This document shows positions 17,424-26,699 of a stretch of 64,000 nt of DNA, piece after piece. The notes beneath the pieces are model-generated. The model was not told the DNA's origin. It saw only the letters and a list, made by a program, of their open reading frames with translations, and ran no database searches. Both the position numbers and the translations under genes were made by a program. The DNA is from Sulfuritalea sp. (GTDB lineage Bacteria > Pseudomonadota > Gammaproteobacteria > Burkholderiales > Rhodocyclaceae). How positions within the stretch are numbered: position 1 is the stretch's first letter; each line of letters opens with the position of its first letter. The stretch spans positions 1-64,000 of the forward strand of contig JALHPU010000023.1 in NCBI GenBank assembly GCA_022842325.1, read 5' to 3'.

Positions 17424-18465
17424 GGTCGGCGGGTCCCCAGCGCACCACCGTCGCACCCCAGACGTAGCCGATGCCGGCGGCGATCGCCACCATCAGGTCG
17501 CCATTCTTCAGGCGCTCTTGCTGCAATCCCTCATGCAGGGAAACCATGAAGTCCACCTGCCCGGCATGGCCGTAGTCTTCCAGATACACCGATTGCTCGG
17601 GTCTTAGCCCGAGGGTTTCCAGCAAGCCGCCATGCATCGAGCGCTTGAAGTGCAGCACATTGAGAAAATCGATGTCGGCACGCGTCGCCCCGCTCTTTTC
17701 CAGCGCCCGGTCGATGCAGGCCAGCCAGTTGGGCATGGAGACGGCATTGAGTCCCGTCTTCATGTGCTCGGCGTCGAACACGCCCAGGCTGCGGTTGCCG
17801 CGCACGCGCAGCTGGTTCAGGGTTTCCTCCGGCAGTGCCTCGATCGGCTGCACGGTGCCGCCGTAGCGCACGCCGGTGTCGCGCGAAAACGAACCGTCGG
17901 TGATGATGTGGCTGCCGAGCACGATGTTGCGGCCCAGGCCGCGCCGCAGAATCAGCGCGCCGCCTGCCGCCGCCAGGTCGTACATGAAGGAGACATCGGG
18001 ATCGGTGTAGTCGATCAGGTCGCCGTTGCGGTAGCCGCCGACGATCAGCACCGTCGCGATATCCGGATCGGCGATCATCATGTCCCTGGCGATCTTGATC
18101 GCCGCCAGCGTGGTGTTGCAGCGCTGCTGAAGATCGATGCCCCAGGCGCGGCGCGCGCCGATGCGCTCCTGGATGTGGATCGCCGAGGTGGTCAGCGGAT
18201 ACTCCTTCCACTCCTCGCCCATGCACAGGATCAGATCGATTTCCATGGGATCGAGACCGGTACGTGCCAGCGCATCGAGCGCCGCGCGCGCACCCATCTC
18301 CTGGGTGCCATCCTCGCGGCCGGGAACCGTCTTGCGCACGATGCCCAGCTTGTCGCGCACCGCCGCTGCCGACCAGCGGCCCTCGGTCGCGGCGGCAATG
18401 TCCGCGGCGCTCATGTGCTGCGCCGGCAGATACAGGCCGTAGCCGAGAATGCCAACGTCGTTCAT
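17410..18465 (-). CDS. FabH-like 3-oxoacyl synthase III family protein
   Basis: 351 residues of the thiolase superfamily. Cys116 (DLQQRCNTTLAA) is the likely nucleophile and His272 (VLHFKR) the first catalytic His. The position of the Asn in true FabH reads as His300 (EDYGHAGQVDF), so this is not a housekeeping FabH. It is the last gene of the transporter/CoA operon and overlaps the MaoC gene by ATGA. In this setting it may form or cleave a C-C bond of an acyl-CoA, possibly replacing a thiolase; that is inference. Confidence 0.75.
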   Translation of the reverse strand: MNDVGILGYGLYLPAQHMSAADIAAATEGRWSAAAVRDKLGIVRKTVPGREDGTQEMGARAALDALARTGLDPMEIDLILCMGEEWKEYPLTTSAIHIQERIGARRAWGIDLQQRCNTTLAAIKIARDMMIADPDIATVLIVGGYRNGDLIDYTDPDVSFMYDLAAAGGALILRRGLGRNIVLGSHIITDGSFSRDTGVRYGGTVQPIEALPEETLNQLRVRGNRSLGVFDAEHMKTGLNAVSMPNWLACIDRALEKSGATRADIDFLNVLHFKRSMHGGLLETLGLRPEQSVYLEDYGHAGQVDFMVSLHEGLQQERLKNGDLMVAIAAGIGYVWGATVVRWGPADLSLR

Positions 18466-19328
18466 GCGATTTTCTGCCCCGATTTGTCTTCCAGGTTGCG
18501 GACCAGCACCAGCGCCTCGCCGTCGCAGACCAGACGGCCGTCCGCGGTGCAGACCCGGGTCGCGAGATTGACCAGTTCCTTGTGCGCACGCAGGCGCTTG
18601 ATCGTGACGGTCGCCGTCAGCGCCTCGCCAGGGTATGCGACCGAGGAATAGCGCAGCTGCTGCTTCATCCAGCCGGTGCCGCGCCCGGGCAATTGCGTAC
18701 CGAGCAGGTCGGAGAACATGCCGGCCAACAGCGGCCAGGGCACGATGCGTGCTCCGAAGCCGCGTGCTCTGGCCTGCGCGTCGTCGCGAAATATCGGGTT
18801 GCGGTCGCCGCTCAGATCGCCGTATTCGTCGAGGTCGGCGGCGCCGAAGGCGCGCGTGGCGCTGACGCTCATGCCTGGACGCAGCCCATAAAGTTCCGCA
18901 TCTCCCGGCTCCGCCTTGAGCGCGGCCGGAGCAACCGCCGGCAGCGGAGCACCCGGCGCGACGACCCGGCAATGACCCGAGACGGTCGCAAGCGCCGTAT
19001 CGCCGGCGCCGACTCTTGTGACATCGGTGGCGATATCGAGCAGCCCTCCGGCTTCCGCCTCGACATGCAGATCGATGCGCAGCCGATCACCGGCATAGGT
19101 CGGATTGGGAAACATCAGCGTCTGTTCCAGTTGCACCACACCGGGACCGATCTGCTCGGTCAGCGCCTTGCAGATGCAGCTATAGAGCAGCATGCCGTGG
19201 GCAACGGTCGCGCCGAAATGGCTCTTCGCAGCGAACGCCGGATCGCAGTGAATCGGATTGTCGTCGCCGGTCAGCCTGGCGAAGCGGTCGAAATCGGCCT
19301 GCAGCAGGACACGCTGGTAACTGCTCAT
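18462..19328 (-). CDS. MaoC-type double-hotdog acyl-CoA hydratase-like protein
   Basis: 288 residues with two hotdog repeats. The first (~5-120) carries the hydratase-2 signature GDDNPIHCD with Asp23 and His27, then FGATVAHGM. The second (~153-280) keeps GDRNPI but has Phe180 in place of the His, so only the first half should be catalytic, as in eukaryote-like MFE hydratase modules. It likely hydrates an enoyl-CoA or acts on a related CoA ester. It overlaps the genes on both sides by ATGA. Confidence 0.8.
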   Translation of the reverse strand: MSSYQRVLLQADFDRFARLTGDDNPIHCDPAFAAKSHFGATVAHGMLLYSCICKALTEQIGPGVVQLEQTLMFPNPTYAGDRLRIDLHVEAEAGGLLDIATDVTRVGAGDTALATVSGHCRVVAPGAPLPAVAPAALKAEPGDAELYGLRPGMSVSATRAFGAADLDEYGDLSGDRNPIFRDDAQARARGFGARIVPWPLLAGMFSDLLGTQLPGRGTGWMKQQLRYSSVAYPGEALTATVTIKRLRAHKELVNLATRVCTADGRLVCDGEALVLVRNLEDKSGQKIA

Positions 19329-20854
19329 TGGACAGCATCGCCGAACTGCCGGCGCAGTGTCGGCTTGTCCAGCTTGCCGGCGGCATTGCGCGCCACGGCG
19401 GGGACGAACACCACATGCTTGGGCGCCTTGAAGCCGGCCAGCTTTGCCTTGCAGTGCGCGATGACCTCTTCGGCGGTCACCCTCACGCCCGGCTTCAGGG
19501 CGACGATGGCCTTGCCCACTTCGCCCCACTTGTCGTCATGGACGCCGATCACTGCCGCCTCGGCAACGCCCTCCATCTGGAAGATGACGTTTTCCACCTC
19601 GGCCGGATAGACGTTCTCGCCACCGGAGATGTACATGTCCTTGGAACGATCGACGATGTAGTAGTCGCCCTCCTCATCGCAATAGGCGATGTCGCCGGTG
19701 CATAGCCAGCCGTCCGCATAGGCCTTGGCCGTGGCTTCCGGATTGCGCCAGTAACCAGGCGTGAGGCCAGGACCGCGCAGCAGCAGCTCGCCGCGCTGGT
19801 TGGCGCCGAGGTTCTGGCGCGTGGCCGAATCGACTACCTTGCCTTCGACGTACATCACCGGCTTGCCGACCGTACCGACCTTCCTGCGCGCCGTGGCCTC
19901 GTCGGTGAGGAACACGGTTGGCCCGGTCTCGGTCATGCCGAAGCCGAAGCAAATGGTGACGCCCTTGGCCAGGTACTGTTCGAGCAGGGTCCGCGGAATC
20001 GGCGCGCCGCCGCAGGCCCAGTTGCGCACCTGGGAGAAGTCGGCGCTGGCGAAACGGTGATGCTGGCTGAGGAACAGGTAGATCGCCGGCACGCCGAACA
20101 TGATCGTGGCTTCGCTCTCCAGCAGAGCCATGGTCTGGTCCACGTCGAACTGGCGCATGATCAGCGTGGTGCCGCCGACCATGATCATCGGGTTCATGTA
20201 GAGATTGAGGCCGCCGGTATGGAAGTAGGGCAGCACCGAAAGCAGTTTGTCCTCGCGCCGCAGGCCAACCGCGAGCATGCCATTGACGGCGTTGGTGAAA
20301 GCCATGCCCCAGGTCTGCAGCACACCCTTGGGCTTGCCGGTGGTGCCCGCCGTGTACAGCAGGTACCAGACGTCCTCATGGTTGCGCCAGGGCATCTCGA
20401 TGCTGGCGCCCGACATGTCCGCCAGCGCGACCTCGTAGCCGGCGACATTGCCACGCGGCGCGCCGATGACCATGCGCCGCGAAAGCCCGCAGGCATCCGC
20501 CAGCGCGGCGCCGGTCTGTTCGAACTCCTCGCCCCAGACAATCGCCACCGGCTCGGCGTCGGCCACGATGCCGGAGAGTTCGGGCAGCGCCAGGCGCCAG
20601 TTGAGGCAAACCATGATGGCGCCGAGCTTGCCGCAGCCGTAGAGCATCTCGACGTAATCCGAGGAACTGTGCGCCAGCACCGCGACCCGGTCGCCGGGCC
20701 GGATCTGCCAGCGCTCGCGCATGAACTCGGCGAAGCGGCTGGCGCGTTCGTTGAGCTGCGCGTAGGTGACCGAGCGCTTGCTGTGCAGATCGACCAACGC
20801 GACCTGCTGCGGAAACTGCGCGGCATGTTTTGCCGGCCAGTCGGGTATCAACAT
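19325..20854 (-). CDS. Acyl-CoA ligase (AMP-forming)
   Basis: 509 residues, ANL superfamily, cytosolic. The P-loop YTAGTTGKPKG, the FGMTETGP motif, the TGD (LCTGDIAY), the hinge DRSKDMYISGGENVYP and the C-terminal catalytic Lys (NAAGKLDK) are all present, so it should be active. It would couple ATP hydrolysis to CoA thioester formation on the acid brought in by the adjacent ABC importer. Its sequence type fits fatty or aryl-alkyl acids; the exact acid cannot be told. It starts inside the end of the hydratase gene (7-base overlap). Confidence 0.87.
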   Translation of the reverse strand: MLIPDWPAKHAAQFPQQVALVDLHSKRSVTYAQLNERASRFAEFMRERWQIRPGDRVAVLAHSSSDYVEMLYGCGKLGAIMVCLNWRLALPELSGIVADAEPVAIVWGEEFEQTGAALADACGLSRRMVIGAPRGNVAGYEVALADMSGASIEMPWRNHEDVWYLLYTAGTTGKPKGVLQTWGMAFTNAVNGMLAVGLRREDKLLSVLPYFHTGGLNLYMNPMIMVGGTTLIMRQFDVDQTMALLESEATIMFGVPAIYLFLSQHHRFASADFSQVRNWACGGAPIPRTLLEQYLAKGVTICFGFGMTETGPTVFLTDEATARRKVGTVGKPVMYVEGKVVDSATRQNLGANQRGELLLRGPGLTPGYWRNPEATAKAYADGWLCTGDIAYCDEEGDYYIVDRSKDMYISGGENVYPAEVENVIFQMEGVAEAAVIGVHDDKWGEVGKAIVALKPGVRVTAEEVIAHCKAKLAGFKAPKHVVFVPAVARNAAGKLDKPTLRRQFGDAVQ

Positions 20855-21654
20855 TTGGCGTCCTCCAAATCCGGGGCATCGGGGTAGCCGGCGAAGTCGC
20901 GCAGGAAGGCATCGACGCCGGCCACGGCTTCCGGTGCGGCAATCAGTTCGACGAAACGGGCTCGTTCGGCCGCGAGGTCTGCCGCAAGTTGTGCGCGGTC
21001 GCCCCACAGCAAGCTCTTCGCCGCGCGCATGGTGCCGGCGGGATAGATTGCGATCTTGCGCGCCGCGGCTGCCGCAGCCTCGTGCAGGGCTTCGGCCGCC
21101 ACGATTTCGTTGGCCAGGCCCCAGGCCACGGCCTCCTCGGCGCGTATGCTGCGGTTCAGCAGCAGCGCTGTCGCCGCCCGACGGCGCCCGGCGAGGCGGC
21201 CGACCAGCGCGGTCCAGCCGCCATCCGGGCCGAAGCCGGCGGTGGCGTAGTGCGCCTTGAACATGGCCTGCGGCGCCAGCATGACCAGGTCGGCGGCCAG
21301 TACCAGGCCAATCGAACCGCCGGTGACGAGGCCATGCACCGCGGCCACCACCGGCTGCGGCAGGTCGATCAGCGCCAGGATCGCCTGGTTCAACTGCCCG
21401 ACCAGGGCATCACCGTAGGCGCGCAGATCACCGCGCTCGCGTTCGCGCCGGAAGCGGCGCATGTCGCCGCCGATCGAGAAGGCCGGGCCGTCGGCCGCCA
21501 GCACCACGGCGCGGCAGGAGGCATCGCCCTGCAAGTCGGCCAGCGCGGCCAGCAGATCCGCCAGCAGTTCCGGCACCAGGGCATTTTGCATGCCCACCCG
21601 ACACAGCACTACGCGCGCCACGGCGTCGGTACGTTCGACCCGCACCAGACTCAT
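20848..21654 (-). CDS. Enoyl-CoA hydratase/isomerase family protein
   Basis: 268 residues, crotonase fold. The oxyanion-hole segments are FSIGGDMRRFR and VHGLVTGGSIGLVLAADLV. The usual second catalytic Glu region reads GFGPDGGWTALV, where one of the hydratase Glu residues is Asp/Gly, so isomerase or another crotonase activity is possible. The start overlaps the livM stop by ATGA. It should act on the CoA ester made by the ligase downstream. Confidence 0.8.
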   Translation of the reverse strand: MSLVRVERTDAVARVVLCRVGMQNALVPELLADLLAALADLQGDASCRAVVLAADGPAFSIGGDMRRFRRERERGDLRAYGDALVGQLNQAILALIDLPQPVVAAVHGLVTGGSIGLVLAADLVMLAPQAMFKAHYATAGFGPDGGWTALVGRLAGRRRAATALLLNRSIRAEEAVAWGLANEIVAAEALHEAAAAAARKIAIYPAGTMRAAKSLLWGDRAQLAADLAAERARFVELIAAPEAVAGVDAFLRDFAGYPDAPDLEDAKC

Positions 21655-22727
21655 TGCCGTCTCCGCAAGGCCGCCTTTGTGCGCAAGCGGCCGACGATGC
21701 CGGTAGGGAAGAAGTACACCGATAGGACGAACAGCACGCCCAGCCACAGCAGCCAGCGATCGGGATGGAACAGGTTGGCCAGCAGCGGCACGCCGGCCAT
21801 CGCGCTGGAGGCTTCCTTCATCAGGACCTGCAGGTAGTTCTGCATCAGGATGAACAGCGCCGAACCGATCACCGCGCCATAGACGGTACCCATACCGCCG
21901 ATCACCACGATCAGCAGGATGTCGGTCATGACCTCGAAGGAGAGCATGGTCTTCGGTCCGACGTAGCGCAGCCAGAGCGCCATCAGCACGCCGGCCAACG
22001 TCGCGATCAGGGCGCCGAGGCAGTTGGCCAGGGTGCGATAAATCACGGTACGGTAGCCCAGCGCCTCGGTGCGGAAATCGTTTTCGCGGATTGCCTGCAG
22101 CACACGGCCGAAGGGCGAATTGACGATGCGCAGCATGAACAGGAACAGCACCAGGGCGGAGCAGAACACCAGGTAGTAGGTGATCAGCTTGCCGTCGATG
22201 GCGCGGCCGAGAATCTCGCCCTCGAACAAATGGAAGCCCGGCTGCAGGAGTTCCGGCACCCTGAAGGTACGGCCATCCTCGCCGCCGGTGAGGTCGGACA
22301 GCTGCGAGGCCAGCACCGCGAACGCCGAGGCCACCGCCAGGGTGATCATGGCGTAGAAGATCGCCCGCACCCGCAAGGAGAACAGTCCGATGACCAGCGC
22401 CAGCACCAGCGACAGCGCCAGCGCACCCGCCGTGCCGACGAAGATCGCCCACCAGCTTGGCCCCATGGCGTGCAGGGCGAGGCCGACGCCGTAGGCGCCG
22501 ATGCCGTAGAACATCGTGTGGGCGAAGGAAACGATGCCGGTGTAACCCAGCAGCAGGTCGTAGGAAGCGACCAGCACGATGAAGACGCAGATGGTGGCCG
22601 CGACATTCAACGAGCGCGCGCCGGGAAACAGGAAGGGCGCGAAGGCAAGGCCGAACAGCACCGCGAGCAGCAGCGCCGACAGCAGACGGCTGCGCGGCAG
22701 GTCACCGGAAAGCAGGGTCCTGATCAT
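21651..22727 (-). CDS. livM: Branched-chain-type ABC transporter permease LivM
   Basis: 358 residues, integral inner-membrane protein with about nine or ten hydrophobic helices. The LivM-type signature SYDLLLGYTGIVSFAHTMFYGIGAY and the EAA-like loop GYRTVIYRTLANCLGA are present. Pairs with LivH to form the channel. Overlaps livH only by a two-base gap and the hydratase gene by ATGA. Confidence 0.88.
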   Translation of the reverse strand: MIRTLLSGDLPRSRLLSALLLAVLFGLAFAPFLFPGARSLNVAATICVFIVLVASYDLLLGYTGIVSFAHTMFYGIGAYGVGLALHAMGPSWWAIFVGTAGALALSLVLALVIGLFSLRVRAIFYAMITLAVASAFAVLASQLSDLTGGEDGRTFRVPELLQPGFHLFEGEILGRAIDGKLITYYLVFCSALVLFLFMLRIVNSPFGRVLQAIRENDFRTEALGYRTVIYRTLANCLGALIATLAGVLMALWLRYVGPKTMLSFEVMTDILLIVVIGGMGTVYGAVIGSALFILMQNYLQVLMKEASSAMAGVPLLANLFHPDRWLLWLGVLFVLSVYFFPTGIVGRLRTKAALRRRQ

Positions 22728-22729
22728 GA

Positions 22730-23752
22730 TCAGCGCTTGGCCACGGGATACAGGCCCTGCGGCCGCCACAGCAGTACCGTGACCATCAGCAGGATGTCGG
22801 ACACCAGCGCCACCTTGGGCGCGAGGAAGCCGGCATAGTTCGCCACCAGCGCCACCAGCATGGCGCCGATGAAGCAGCCACCGACCGAGCCGAGGCCGCC
22901 GATGATGATGACAATGAACACCAGCACCGTGATCTCGCCGCCGATCGCCGCCGTCAGCGTCTCCTTGTAGAGGCCCCACATCACGCCGCCGAGTCCGGCC
23001 AGCGCCGAGCCGGCCATGAAGACGCCGACGAACAGGCGCCGGATGCGATAACCCAGCGCCTCGACCATTTCGCCGTTTTCGACGCCGGCGCGGATCAGCA
23101 GGCCGACCTTGGTCCGGTTGAGCACCAGGAACATGGTGACGAACACCGTGAGTCCGACGCCGACTGCGATAAGACGATATTTTTCCAGCGCCGCATCGCC
23201 GATGATGAAGGCGCCGCGGAAAGTGGTCGGCAGTTGCAGCGGAATCTGCTCGGCGCCCCAGATGACGTGGATCAGTTGCTCGGCGACGATCATGCCGCCC
23301 ATGGTGATCAGGATCTGCTTGAGGTGCAGACCATACACGGGCCGGATGATGATGCGCTCGAAAGCCCAGCCGAGCAGGCCGGTGACCAGCATCGCCAGCA
23401 CGATGGCGAAACCGACCACGGACAGGTTCAACAGGATCGAGTCGGCCTCGACCCAGCCTTTCATCGGCAGCAGCACCAGCGTCGCGGTGAAGGCGCCGAC
23501 CGAGACGAAAGCGCCATGGCCGAAGTTGAGCACGTCCATCAGGCCGAAGATCAGCGTCAGGCCGCTGGCCATCATGAACACCATCATGCCCATCGCCAGC
23601 CCGGCCACGGTCAGTGTCACCCAGGTCGGGAAGCTGCCGATCAACGGCAGCATCAGCAGCGCCAGCAACGGCACCAGCAGCAGCGGCAGCATGTCCACCC
23701 GGACCTTGGGCAGGGCCGTGTCCTGCGCTGCGACGTTGGCTATCGTCGTCAT
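22730..23752 (-). CDS. livH: Branched-chain-type ABC transporter permease LivH
   Basis: 340 residues, multispanning. LivH signatures are visible: GLTLIFGLMDVLNFGHGAFVSVGAF and the cytoplasmic coupling loop EALGYRIRRLFVGVFMAGSALAGLGG. Together with LivM, LivG, LivF and the binding protein this is a complete HAAT-family importer, a class that carries amino acids but also aromatic and other hydrophobic acids in soil betaproteobacteria. Confidence 0.88.
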   Translation of the reverse strand: MTTIANVAAQDTALPKVRVDMLPLLLVPLLALLMLPLIGSFPTWVTLTVAGLAMGMMVFMMASGLTLIFGLMDVLNFGHGAFVSVGAFTATLVLLPMKGWVEADSILLNLSVVGFAIVLAMLVTGLLGWAFERIIIRPVYGLHLKQILITMGGMIVAEQLIHVIWGAEQIPLQLPTTFRGAFIIGDAALEKYRLIAVGVGLTVFVTMFLVLNRTKVGLLIRAGVENGEMVEALGYRIRRLFVGVFMAGSALAGLGGVMWGLYKETLTAAIGGEITVLVFIVIIIGGLGSVGGCFIGAMLVALVANYAGFLAPKVALVSDILLMVTVLLWRPQGLYPVAKR

Positions 23753-23762
23753 GTGTCCGCTC

Positions 23763-24497
23763 CTATTGATGAGTGTCCAGCGACAGGCCGAGCAGCTTGT
23801 GCTGCAGATCCCGGTCTTCCGTCAGTTCGGCCATCGATCCCGAATGCACGATGCGCCCGCCGTCCATCACCGCCACCGTGTCGCCCAGCGCGCTGACGAA
23901 GCTGAAGTTCTGCTCGACCAGCAGGATGGTTTCGGTCTGCTTGAGTTCGCGAAAGGCGGCGATCATGCCCTGGATGATGGCCGGCGCCAGGCCCTTGGTC
24001 GGCTCGTCGATCAGCAAGAGCTTCCTCGGCTCGACGATGGCGCGGGCGATCGCCACCATCTGTTTCTGGCCGCCGGATAGGGTGCCCGCAGGCTGGTTCC
24101 AGAATTTCTTCAGGGCGCCGAAGAAACCGAAAATCCATTCCAGCCGCGCCTCGTCCATCTGGTCCGCGCGCTTGACGCCGCGCGCGGCAAGGAACAGGTT
24201 TTCGCGCACCGTCAGGTCGGAGAAGATGCTCATGCTCTCCGGCACGTAGGCGATGCCGGCGCAGGCGATCTCCGGGGTCGGGCTCTGCGTAATGTCGCCG
24301 CCCGCGAAACGCACCGTACCGCGCGACGCATGCCAGAGGCCCATGATGGTGCGCAGCGTGGTGGTCTTGCCGGCGCCGTTGCGCCCCAGCAGCACGGTGA
24401 TGCCGCCCTTGGGCACCGCCAGATCGACACCCTGCAGGATGTGATACTGGCCGATGTGGGTATGCACTCCTTCCAGTTGCAGCAAGAGTTCAGACAT
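23763..24497 (-). CDS. livF: ABC transporter ATPase LivF
   Basis: 244 residues. Walker A GRNGAGKTTT, Q-loop, signature LSGGQKQMVAIARAI, Walker B LLLIDEPTKGL and the switch His region (ILLVEQNF, with Gln as usual for LivF) are intact. The start overlaps livG by 8 bases. It energises import in the inner-membrane complex. Confidence 0.9.
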   Translation of the reverse strand: MSELLLQLEGVHTHIGQYHILQGVDLAVPKGGITVLLGRNGAGKTTTLRTIMGLWHASRGTVRFAGGDITQSPTPEIACAGIAYVPESMSIFSDLTVRENLFLAARGVKRADQMDEARLEWIFGFFGALKKFWNQPAGTLSGGQKQMVAIARAIVEPRKLLLIDEPTKGLAPAIIQGMIAAFRELKQTETILLVEQNFSFVSALGDTVAVMDGGRIVHSGSMAELTEDRDLQHKLLGLSLDTHQ

Positions 24498-25263
24498 GGT
24501 CGGCCATCCCTGTCCCGAGATAGGCTTCCTGCACGATGGGCGAGGCCATGACTTCGGCCGGATCGCCGTCGGCCACCAGATAGCCGTTGTGCAGCACGAT
24601 GATGCGGTCGGCCAGCGAACGCACCACGTCCATCTTGTGCTCCACCAGCAGGATCGTCTTGTCGCCCTGCGCCTTGATGTGGTGGATCAGGTCGAGCACC
24701 ACGGGCACTTCGTCCACGCTCATGCCGGCGGTGGGTTCGTCGAACATGAAGATGTCGGGCTCCAGGGCCAGCAGGATCGCGATTTCGAGCTTGCGCTTGT
24801 CGCCGTGCGACAGGGCGGAGGCGAGTTCATGGCGGCGCTCGGTCAGCGCGGTGACATGCAGGAAGTGCTCGGCCTTCTCGATCAATTCGACGTGGCTGGC
24901 CCACATCGAGATCATGTTCAGGCCGAGCCCGGCACGGCTTTGTACCGCCAGGCGCACATTTTCGAGCACGGTCAGGTTGGGAAACAGGTTGGTCAGCTGG
25001 AAGGCGCGACCGATGCCGCGCTTGGTCCGCTGCGGTGCGCCGAGGTGGGTGACGTCTTCGCCATACAGGCGCACCGTGCCCGAGGTCGGCGGCAATTGCC
25101 CCGACATCAGGTTGAAGTAGGTCGTCTTGCCGGCGCCGTTGGGCCCGACGATCGCGGTCAGGGTTCCCGGCCGGAATTCGCAACTCACATTGTTGACCGC
25201 AACATGGCCGCCGAAGCGGATGCTGAGACCGTGCGTCGACAGAACGGGATGTTCGTTGTTCAT
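24490..25263 (-). CDS. livG: ABC transporter ATPase LivG
   Basis: 257 residues. Walker A GPNGAGKTTYFNLMSG, the Q-loop segment GIGRAFQLTNLFPNLTV, a signature altered to ALSHGDKRKLEIAI (usual for LivG) and Walker B IFMFDEPTAGM are present. The ATG at 25263 is preferred to more distal starts because it leads directly into the nucleotide-binding domain. Confidence 0.9.
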   Translation of the reverse strand: MNNEHPVLSTHGLSIRFGGHVAVNNVSCEFRPGTLTAIVGPNGAGKTTYFNLMSGQLPPTSGTVRLYGEDVTHLGAPQRTKRGIGRAFQLTNLFPNLTVLENVRLAVQSRAGLGLNMISMWASHVELIEKAEHFLHVTALTERRHELASALSHGDKRKLEIAILLALEPDIFMFDEPTAGMSVDEVPVVLDLIHHIKAQGDKTILLVEHKMDVVRSLADRIIVLHNGYLVADGDPAEVMASPIVQEAYLGTGMADHV

Positions 25264-25305
25264 GGAAGTCGAGTCACCAGGGCGGTCGTGGCAAGCGGCG
25301 GACAC

Positions 25306-25331
25306 GGACCGGAGCATGTCGACTCCGGCCC
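25306..25331 (-). terminator. Hairpin between binding-protein gene and livG
   Basis: GGACCGGAG (25306-25314) and CTCCGGCCC (25323-25331) form a stem of eight pairs in nine with an 8-base loop, in the 109-base spacer after the binding-protein gene. Such hairpins often stabilise the upstream mRNA or reduce read-through, so that the binding protein is made in excess. No T-run follows. Confidence 0.45.
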
Positions 25332-25372
25332 TGCGCGCGGCTGCGGGCCAGCCCCGCCCCGATACTGGTTTT

Positions 25373-26563
25373 TCAGCGCTTGTTCTTGACCGGAACCGGC
25401 AGTTCGGACGCCGGAAACTCGCGCACCAGTTCCAGCAGGTCCCATTCGTTGGCCTGAGCCTTCTTGATGCGGAAGTGGAACATCGGCTGCATCGCCTGAT
25501 GGTCTTCCTTGCGGAAAGTCATCTTGCCCTTGGGCGTATCGAAGGACATGCCCTCCATGGCGGTGATCAGCTTCTCCGTATCGCTCGAGCCGGCCTTGGT
25601 CAATGCCGCCACCACCGCGCTGGCCGCGGCGAAACCGCCGGCCGTGAAGAAATCCGGCGGCTGCTTGAAGCGCTTCTGGTTTTCGGCGACCAGCCAGTCG
25701 TTCATCGCGTTCTTCGGGAAAGCGTAGTAATAGTAAATGCTGCCTTCCATGCCGGCCAGATTCTTCCAGCCCTTCATGACCGGCAGGATGTTGCCGCCGG
25801 CGGACAGTTCGATGCCGTAGCGCTCGGGTTTCATGTCGGCAATCTTGGTCAGCGGATTCGGGCCGGCCCAGTAGATGGAAAGGATCTTGCGGCCCGGCTT
25901 GTCTTTCAGCGCATCGAATATGCGTTGCGCCGAGGCGGTGAAATCGGTCGCGTTCTGCGGCGCGTATTCCTCATGCACGACCTTGGCCTTGCTTTTCACG
26001 GCCGCCAGGGATTCCTTGAAGGCCTTGATGCCGTCGCGGCCGAAGGCATAGTCCTGCGCCAGGAAAGCCACGTTGACGTCGCCCATCAGGGTCGCCGCCG
26101 CCGCCAGGCCGTCCTGGGTGGAATTGCGGCCGGTGCGGAAGATGTAGCGATTCCATTTGTCGCCGGTGATCGCGTCGGCCACGGCCGGTTCGACGACCAG
26201 GACCTTCTTGTACTCCTCGGCCACCGGCAGCATCGCCAGCGCCGCGCCCGACGAGGTGGTACCCACGGCGATGTCGACCTTGTCGTCGCCGTAGGCTTCG
26301 GCCAGGGCAGCCTTGGCCAGATCGGGCTTGCCCTGGTCGTCCTTGACGATGACCTTGATCTTGCGTCCGTTGAGCGTCATGGTGCCCTTGGTCAGATACT
26401 CGAGGCCCATCATGAAACCGGCTTCGGTTTCCTTGGCATAGGCTTCAAGGGCGCCGGTCTTGCCGGCGATGAGGGCAATCTTGAGTTCCTGGGCGCTGAC
26501 CGGGGCGGTCAGCGTGACCGCCATGCTCGCCAGGGATGCAAAAGCCAATGTCTTCAATTTCAT
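25373..26563 (-). CDS. ABC transporter substrate-binding protein (LivJ/K-like)
   Basis: 396 residues, periplasmic. The signal peptide (MKLKTLAFASLASMAVTLTAP, cleaved near VSAQ) is followed by a type I binding-protein fold starting KIALIAGKTGALEAYAKE. It is the first gene of the operon, with AGGAGG seven bases before the ATG and a sigma-54 promoter ~56 bases upstream. Ligand identity is not evident; catabolic neighbours suggest an organic acid rather than an amino acid. Confidence 0.88.
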   Translation of the reverse strand: MKLKTLAFASLASMAVTLTAPVSAQELKIALIAGKTGALEAYAKETEAGFMMGLEYLTKGTMTLNGRKIKVIVKDDQGKPDLAKAALAEAYGDDKVDIAVGTTSSGAALAMLPVAEEYKKVLVVEPAVADAITGDKWNRYIFRTGRNSTQDGLAAAATLMGDVNVAFLAQDYAFGRDGIKAFKESLAAVKSKAKVVHEEYAPQNATDFTASAQRIFDALKDKPGRKILSIYWAGPNPLTKIADMKPERYGIELSAGGNILPVMKGWKNLAGMEGSIYYYYAFPKNAMNDWLVAENQKRFKQPPDFFTAGGFAAASAVVAALTKAGSSDTEKLITAMEGMSFDTPKGKMTFRKEDHQAMQPMFHFRIKKAQANEWDLLELVREFPASELPVPVKNKR

Positions 26564-26618
26564 GTCTGGTCCTCCTTTGATGAAATGATGCCGCACGAAC
26601 GGGTTCGGCTTTAGCTTA

Positions 26619-26634
26619 TGCAGGAGATGTGCCA
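26619..26634 (-). promoter_or_regulatory. Sigma-54 promoter of the transport/CoA operon
   Basis: The minus strand reads TGGCACATCTCCTGCA, which fits the -24/-12 consensus (TGGCAC, then T-G-C-A with the GC at the right spacing) at all but one key base. Transcription should begin near 26608, giving a ~45-base leader to the binding-protein ATG at 26563. The gene just upstream encodes a sigma-54 activator, which supports the call. Confidence 0.8.
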
Positions 26635-26654
26635 GCCCCCGGAAACACCGGCAA

Positions 26655-26668
26655 GTCATATATATGAC
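26655..26668. promoter_or_regulatory. Perfect palindrome GTCATATATATGAC
   Basis: A 14-base perfect palindrome lies about 20 bases upstream of the -24 element, between the promoter and the two upstream repeats. It could be an additional regulator site or a bend; no regulator is assigned. Confidence 0.35.
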
Positions 26669-26699
26669 CTAAATTCAGTTAGCTTGATTGAGCGTTTAC

